Below the pieces are notes generated by a model. It was not told the DNA's origin, made no database searches, and saw only the letters and a list, made by a program, of their open reading frames with translations. This document shows positions 56,622 to 61,231 of a DNA stretch of 61,231 nt, piece after piece. The stretch is from NCBI GenBank assembly GCA_020741275.1, contig DYZK01000032.1, positions 1 through 61,231 on the forward strand, given 5' to 3'. The translations under genes and the position numbers were made by a program. Numbering within the stretch: position 1 is the first letter of the stretch; each line of letters starts with the position of its first letter. The DNA is from Corynebacterium urealyticum. Lineage in GTDB: Bacteria; Actinomycetota; Actinomycetes; Mycobacteriales; Mycobacteriaceae.

Positions 56622-57890
56622 ATGACCGCTGAACGAGACTCGCTAATCCTGGATTCCGTTGAATCCGCCATCGCAGATATTGCCGCTGGCAAAGCGGTGG
56701 TCGTCGTCGATGATGAGGACCGCGAAAACGAAGGCGACCTGATCTTCGCTGCGGATCTGGCAACACCAGAGCTCGTGGCCTTCATGGTGCGCTACACCTC
56801 CGGCTACATCTGCGTTGCTATGGAGGATGACCGCGCAGACGCGCTCAATCTCCCGCCGATGGTTGCCCGCAACGAGGATGCCCGATCCACCGCCTACACC
56901 GTCACCGTGGACGCGGCTACGGGCTCCACCGGGATTTCTGCCCGCAGCCGCTGCGAAACCATCACCCGCCTGGCCGACGAGAACTTTGGCCCCGAAGCCT
57001 TCACTCGCCCCGGCCACATCGTCCCGCTGCGTGCCCGCCGGGGTGGCGTGCTCACCCGCGATGGCCACACCGAGGCCTCCGTGGACTTGTCCCGACTGGC
57101 CGGCCAGGCTCCTGTCGGTGTGCTGTGTGAGATTGTATCTGAGGACGACCCCACCGATATGGCCCGCGGCCCGGAGCTCCGCCGCTTCGCTGACGAGCAT
57201 GGCCTGCGCATGGTTTCCATCGAGCAGCTCATCGAGTACCGCCGCGCCACCGAGCAAACCGTAGAGCGCAATACCGAGGCCCGGCTGCCAACGACCCGCG
57301 GCGAGTTCCGCGCGGTAGGCTACACCAGCCTCGTCGACGGCACCGAGCACGTCGCTCTCGTCCACGGGGACGTCACCGGCCAGCAGGACGTCCCGGTCCG
57401 CGTGCACTCCGAGTGTCTCACCGGCGATGTCTTCGGCTCGCTGCGCTGCGACTGCGGCGAGCAGCTCCACGCCGCCATGGACGCCGTCCAGGACGAAGGA
57501 CACGGCGTCGTCATCTACCTTCGCAACCAGGAGGGGCGCGGGATCGGCCTGGTTCCGAAGCTGCGTGCCTACGTCCTCCAGGACGAGGGCCTGGACACCG
57601 TGGAAGCGAACACCGCCCTGGGCCTGCCAGCTGACGCCCGCGAGTACAGCGCGGCCGCATCGATCATCAAGGAACTCGGGATCGAAAGCGTCCACCTGAT
57701 CTCCAATAATCCGGCGAAGAAGCAGAGCCTCGAGAACTTCGGGGTATCCGTTACCGGCCGCATCCCGGTGCAGCCACCGGCGACCAAGGACAACGCCCGT
57801 TACCTGCAGACCAAGCGGGACAAGATGGGCCACCAGCTCGACAACCTCAACGTCGTACCGGCCGCCGACGCTGACACGAAGGAGAATTAA
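56622..57890 (+). CDS. ribBA: Bifunctional DHBP synthase / GTP cyclohydrolase II
   Basis: A 422-residue fusion providing both riboflavin precursors. The N-terminal DHBP synthase (about 1-215) has [18 protein letters not shown] and [24 protein letters not shown] in part. The C-terminal cyclohydrolase II has the zinc site [21 protein letters not shown] in outline, and [19 protein letters not shown] 56622 follows GGAAAGAAG. Both domains appear complete. It is two bases from ribH. Confidence 0.96.
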   Translation: MTAERDSLILDSVESAIADIAAGKAVVVVDDEDRENEGDLIFAADLATPELVAFMVRYTSGYICVAMEDDRADALNLPPMVARNEDARSTAYTVTVDAATGSTGISARSRCETITRLADENFGPEAFTRPGHIVPLRARRGGVLTRDGHTEASVDLSRLAGQAPVGVLCEIVSEDDPTDMARGPELRRFADEHGLRMVSIEQLIEYRRATEQTVERNTEARLPTTRGEFRAVGYTSLVDGTEHVALVHGDVTGQQDVPVRVHSECLTGDVFGSLRCDCGEQLHAAMDAVQDEGHGVVIYLRNQEGRGIGLVPKLRAYVLQDEGLDTVEANTALGLPADAREYSAAASIIKELGIESVHLISNNPAKKQSLENFGVSVTGRIPVQPPATKDNARYLQTKRDKMGHQLDNLNVVPAADADTKEN

Positions 57891-57891
57891 C

Positions 57892-58374
57892 ATGCCAGCA
57901 GAAGGTATCCCGCAGATCGCCCTGGGGCCCGGTGCAGCCGAAGGGCTGCGCGTCGCCGTCATTAGCGCTCAGTGGAACGCCGAGATCACCGATAAGCTCC
58001 ACGCCGAGGCCATCAGCGCGGCCCGCGAGCTCGGCGCCAGCGTCGAAGACTGGCGGGTGGCAGGCGCCCTGGAGCTGCCGGTCGTCGTGGCCGCGGCCTG
58101 CAAGAACTTCGACGCCGTGATCGCCACCGGCTGCGTCATTGAAGGCGAGACCGAACACTTCCGCGTGGTCTGCGATGCCGTGACATACGGACTGACCCGC
58201 GTCGGCCTGGATAAGGGCGTGCCGATCGGCAACGGCGTGCTCACCGTCGCCAACCACCAGCAGGCCGTCGACCGCGCTGGCGGGCCGGAGGCCAAGGAAA
58301 ACAAGGGCGCGGACTCGGCGACCGCGGCGATCCACGCCGCATTGGTTCTCCGCCAGATCGCGGCGGTAGGGTAG
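57892..58374 (+). CDS. ribH: 6,7-Dimethyl-8-ribityllumazine synthase
   Basis: A 160-residue capsid-forming enzyme joining the two riboflavin precursors. AVISAQWNAEITDKL is the N-terminal signature; VAGALELPVV and ATGCVIEGETEHF form the active site with the catalytic histidine in that segment; GVPIGNGVLTVAN is the third motif. GAAGGAG precedes the ATG. It completes ribD-ribE-ribBA-ribH. Confidence 0.96.
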   Translation: MPAEGIPQIALGPGAAEGLRVAVISAQWNAEITDKLHAEAISAARELGASVEDWRVAGALELPVVVAAACKNFDAVIATGCVIEGETEHFRVVCDAVTYGLTRVGLDKGVPIGNGVLTVANHQQAVDRAGGPEAKENKGADSATAAIHAALVLRQIAAVG

Positions 58375-58425
58375 TAGCCGATACATTGTGGCAGTACGAG
58401 CGAGGAGAGCGGTCGAGTTTCACAG

Positions 58426-58902
58426 ATGAGTAACCCAGTGTCGCAGGCAGCATCGGCCGAGGGGCAGTGGCTCTTTGAGGCCCGTTCGTCCTTCCTGAAG
58501 CGGATCGCGATCATCGGCGTCGTCGTCATCATGATCATCCACATTTTCATGGCTATCATCGTTGGCATCGGCGACACCGGCGTGACGTTGACCTCCGCGG
58601 ACCAGTGGTCCTTCATCGGTATCGGCCTGCTCTTCTCCGGCGTGTGCCTCTTCCTGCTGCGTCCCCGTGTCCGCATTGATGAGCACGGGGTCGAGGTGCG
58701 CAACATCGCCAACGCCCAGTTCTACCCTTGGCAGATCATTCACGGCCTTTCCTTCCCGGCCAAAGCGAAGATGGCCCGGCTGGAGCTCCCAGATTTCGAG
58801 TTCGTGCCGATGATGGCGCTGAATATCTACGACAAGGAGACCATCGCCGCGAACGTCGAGCGGTTCCGCCTGCTTGAGGACCGCTACATGCCGGAGGACT
58901 AG
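58426..58902 (+). CDS. PH-domain membrane protein
   Basis: A 158-residue protein with two membrane helices (about residues 26-46, IAIIGVVVIMIIHIFMAIIVG in part, and 63-79, FIGIGLLFSGVCLFLL) followed by a small bacterial PH-like domain (about 82-155) with VRIDEHGVEVRNIANAQFYPW. A membrane protein lies at the same place between ribH and uvrC in M. tuberculosis (Rv1417). Function unknown. It is three bases from uvrC, so they are probably co-transcribed. Confidence 0.82.
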   Translation: MSNPVSQAASAEGQWLFEARSSFLKRIAIIGVVVIMIIHIFMAIIVGIGDTGVTLTSADQWSFIGIGLLFSGVCLFLLRPRVRIDEHGVEVRNIANAQFYPWQIIHGLSFPAKAKMARLELPDFEFVPMMALNIYDKETIAANVERFRLLEDRYMPED

Positions 58903-58905
58903 CCG

Positions 58906-60996
58906 GTGGCGGAACGCACCCCGAAAACCGTTGATTATCGGCCCGCCCCCGGCACCATCCCGACGCAGCCGGGGGTCTACACTTTCCGCGATAAGCACGA
59001 CCGCGTCATCTACGTGGGCAAGGCCAAAAACCTCCGAGCCCGCCTGTCCAATTATTTCCAGGACTTAAGTCAGCTCCACCCACGCACCCGCACCATGGTG
59101 CAGACTGCCAACCGGGTGCAGTGGACGGTTGTGGGCAGCGAATTTGAGGCGCTCAACCTCGAGTACACGTGGATTAAGCGCTTCAACCCGCGCTTCAACG
59201 TCATGTACCGGGACGATAAGACGTACCCGATGCTGGCCATCAGCGTGAAGGATCGGTTCCCGCGCGCCTATCTCTACCGTGGGCCGCGTCGCAAGGGCGT
59301 GCGCTACTTCGGGCCGTACCCGAAGGCCTGGGCGATCCGGGAGACCTTGGAATCCCTGACCCGGGTCTTCCCAATTAGAACCTGTGCGCCGGGAGTGTTT
59401 CGACGCCACGAAGCACTGGGTAGGCCCTGCCTGCTCGGCTATATCGACCGTTGTTCTGCCCCCTGTGTCGGAAAGGTGACCGAGGCCGAGCACCGGAGCC
59501 TCGTCGACCAATTCAGTAGCTTTTTGGCAGGCAACACCGAGCCCGTGCTGCGCCGGGTGCGCGGCGAGATGGAGGATGCCGCCGAGAATCTGGATTTCGA
59601 GCGTGCCGCGAGCCTGCGTGATCAGCTGCAGGCCATGGAGAAGGCAATGGAGAAGCAGGCGGTCGTGTTCTCCGACGCCACTGATGCCGACGTCCTCGCC
59701 ATCGAGCAGGACGAGCTGGAAGCGGCGATCCAGATCTTCCACGTCCGCGGCGGACGCATCCACGGCCAGCGCGGTTGGGTGGTGGAGCATTCGGACGAGT
59801 CCCGCGCGGAGATGATCGGTCAGTTCATCACCCAGTTCTACGGCGGGGAGGCCGAGCTGGTCGCTGCGACCGAGACGGCGGTCGGCGGTGCCGCAAGCTC
59901 GCATGTGGACGTTGATCTGGCCACCGCCATCAACCCGGCCTCGGCCGCGGAGCTCGGTGGTCTGGTGGGGGATGTGCAGATCTCGCCCGTGCCCCGCGAG
60001 GTGCTGGTGCCCGAGCTGCCCGCCGGCAATGCTCGTCTCGGGGCGTGGCTCGGCGAATTGCGTGGCTCCAAGGTCACCATCCGGGTCCCGCAGCGTGGCG
60101 ATAAGAAGGCGCTGTTGAGCAATGCGCACACCAATGCCACCCAGGCGCTGGCCCAACATAAGCTGAAGCGCTCCGGGGATATCACCGCTCGCTCCGCGGC
60201 CCTCCGCGACCTGCAGGAGGCCCTCTGGATGGACGAGCCACCCCTGCGAGTTGAGTGCACGGACATCTCGCACATCCAGGGCACGGACGTCGTCGCCAGC
60301 CTCGTCGTTTTCGAGGACGGCCTGCCGAAGAAGGCCGACTACCGCCGCTATAAGATCCGGGACGCCGCGGGCGACGGACATTCCGACGACGTCGCCTCCA
60401 TCGCCGAGGTCGTCCGGCGCCGTTTCCAGCGGCACAAGGAGGACATCACCGCCGTCCCGACCGGCGATGACGCCGGCGACCGCCTCGAAGGAGAAGAGGA
60501 ACTGGAGCAGGCTAAGGCTGAGGAGCCGAAGCGCGCCTTCGCCTACCCGCCGCAGCTCTTTATCGTGGACGGCGGCCCGCCGCAGGTCAACGCCGCGCAG
60601 AAGGTGCTGGACGAATTGGGGGTCAACGACGTCACCCTCGTGGGCATCGCTAAGCGACTGGAGGAGCTCTGGCTGCCGGAAGATCCCTACCCGGTGATCG
60701 TCCCGCGCGATTCCGACGCTCTCTACCTCGTCCAGCACATCCGCGATGAGGCGCACCGCTTCGCGATCAACTTCCACCGTCAGCAGCGCAGCAAGCGGAT
60801 GCGCGCTTCCGTCTTGGACGAGGTGCCCGGGCTGGGGCCGAAACGCCGGCAAGAACTGGTGAAACACTTTGGATCCGTGGCGAAGGTACGAGCCGCCACT
60901 GTCGAGGAGATTGCCGAGGTACCTGGTTTTGGCCCTGCGCTGGCTAAGAAGGTGCATGAGGCAGTGCAAGCCCGCCCCACTAAGCCTGCGGGGTAG
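58906..60996 (+). CDS. uvrC: UvrABC excinuclease subunit C
   Basis: A 696-residue nuclease that makes both incisions in nucleotide excision repair. The GIY-YIG domain (about 20-100) has [26 protein letters not shown] in part; the UvrB-binding UVR segment has [19 protein letters not shown]; the RNase H-like domain has [22 protein letters not shown]; two helix-hairpin-helix motifs end the protein ([17 protein letters not shown] and [14 protein letters not shown]). GTG start with GGAGGAC upstream. A four-cysteine cluster ([17 protein letters not shown]) is kept. Confidence 0.97.
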   Translation: MAERTPKTVDYRPAPGTIPTQPGVYTFRDKHDRVIYVGKAKNLRARLSNYFQDLSQLHPRTRTMVQTANRVQWTVVGSEFEALNLEYTWIKRFNPRFNVMYRDDKTYPMLAISVKDRFPRAYLYRGPRRKGVRYFGPYPKAWAIRETLESLTRVFPIRTCAPGVFRRHEALGRPCLLGYIDRCSAPCVGKVTEAEHRSLVDQFSSFLAGNTEPVLRRVRGEMEDAAENLDFERAASLRDQLQAMEKAMEKQAVVFSDATDADVLAIEQDELEAAIQIFHVRGGRIHGQRGWVVEHSDESRAEMIGQFITQFYGGEAELVAATETAVGGAASSHVDVDLATAINPASAAELGGLVGDVQISPVPREVLVPELPAGNARLGAWLGELRGSKVTIRVPQRGDKKALLSNAHTNATQALAQHKLKRSGDITARSAALRDLQEALWMDEPPLRVECTDISHIQGTDVVASLVVFEDGLPKKADYRRYKIRDAAGDGHSDDVASIAEVVRRRFQRHKEDITAVPTGDDAGDRLEGEEELEQAKAEEPKRAFAYPPQLFIVDGGPPQVNAAQKVLDELGVNDVTLVGIAKRLEELWLPEDPYPVIVPRDSDALYLVQHIRDEAHRFAINFHRQQRSKRMRASVLDEVPGLGPKRRQELVKHFGSVAKVRAATVEEIAEVPGFGPALAKKVHEAVQARPTKPAG

Positions 60997-60997
60997 C

Positions 60998-61003
60998 TAC
61001 TAT
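60998..61003 (+). promoter_or_regulatory. Candidate -10 for a leaderless rapZ mRNA
   Basis: TACTAT ends seven bases before the rapZ ATG; the gap AGGCAGC is a poor ribosome-binding site at that distance. Confidence 0.35.
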
Positions 61004-61010
61004 AGGCAGC

Positions 61011-61231
61011 ATGACCTCGCCGCAGAAAGAGCCCTCGTTAATCCTCGTCACCGGCATGTCCGGTGCCGGTCGCCGCACCGCCGCGGCCGTACTTGAGGAG
61101 ATGGGCTGGTACGTCACGGATAACCTCCCACCGGAGCTCATTGTGCGGATGGTGGAACTCAGCTTTGACGCGGAATCCCCGGTGGAGAAGCTGGCGATCG
61201 TCACCGACGTGCGCTCCCGATCGTTCGTCGG
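61011..61231 (+). CDS. rapZ: RapZ/YvcJ family nucleotide-binding protein (3' end cut by window)
   Basis: The first 73 residues of a P-loop protein are visible. ILVTGMSGAGRRTAAAVLEEMGWYVTDNLPPELI contains the family Walker A (GMSGAGR form, usual in actinobacteria) and the conserved DNLP motif. In E. coli RapZ controls small-RNA decay; in Gram-positives YvcJ-type proteins bind UDP-GlcNAc. uvrC-rapZ followed by yvcK and whiA is the common actinobacterial order, so those genes should lie just beyond the window. Confidence 0.92.
   Translation, partial: MTSPQKEPSLILVTGMSGAGRRTAAAVLEEMGWYVTDNLPPELIVRMVELSFDAESPVEKLAIVTDVRSRSFV

Overview
The window is a stretch of chromosomal housekeeping DNA from a GC-rich actinobacterium, almost certainly a Corynebacterium. 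The gene order matches two mycobacterial/corynebacterial core clusters: pdxS-tesB-yebC-ruvCAB-yajC-secDF-apt-rel-hisS-aspS-rarA-alaS-ruvX-mltG-aroE-aroCKBQ-pepQ-efp-nusB, then pyrRBC-carAB-pyrF-mihF-gmk-rpoZ-coaBC-metK-priA-def-fmt-rsmB-rpe-ribD/E/BA/H-uvrC-rapZ. A perfect McbR-type operator (TAGAC-N6-GTCTA) before metK and a GlxR-like half-site pair before pyrR point to the genus. I cannot name the species from sequence alone. All genes are on the plus strand except a membrane-anchored cyclophilin (13660-14520) and a zinc metallopeptidase (16831-17769). I see no rRNA, tRNA, CRISPR, insertion sequence, phage gene or toxin/defence system. No gene-free stretch exceeds about 255 bases.

Layout. 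1-1870: 3' part of pdxS, tesB and a small uncertain ORF; pdxT, found next to tesB in mycobacteria, is missing here. 1937-5282: yebC and the ruvCAB Holliday-junction operon behind a promoter with a LexA-like box. 5405-13570: yajC, secD, secF, an orphan peptide-binding lipoprotein, apt and the (p)ppGpp enzyme rel. 13660-25698: cyclophilin, metallo-beta-lactamase-fold hydrolase, hisS, zinc protease, aspS, phosphotransferase-like gene, rarA, alaS, ruvX. 25846-34604: mltG, aroE, prepilin peptidase, an old-yellow-enzyme gene, aroC-aroK-aroB-aroQ and an aminopeptidase. 34696-36031: efp, nusB. 36207-44640: pyrimidine operon with a PyrR-type RNA leader. 44842-48823: mihF, gmk, rpoZ, coaBC, metK. 48894-61231: priA, def, fmt, rsmB, rpe, the riboflavin genes, a PH-domain membrane protein, uvrC and the start of rapZ.

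The genes cover DNA repair, protein export, stringent response, aminoacylation, shikimate, UMP, CoA, SAM and riboflavin synthesis. The coding content is ordinary. The more interesting signals are non-coding: a diverged duplication of the prepilin-peptidase/aroC junction on both sides of the old-yellow-enzyme gene; a recurring TANNNT hexamer 6-8 bases before start codons lacking a Shine-Dalgarno site (likely leaderless mRNAs); operator-like palindromes before mltG and metK; and a hairpin-dense pyrF-mihF spacer. I did not find a convincing undescribed multi-gene system.
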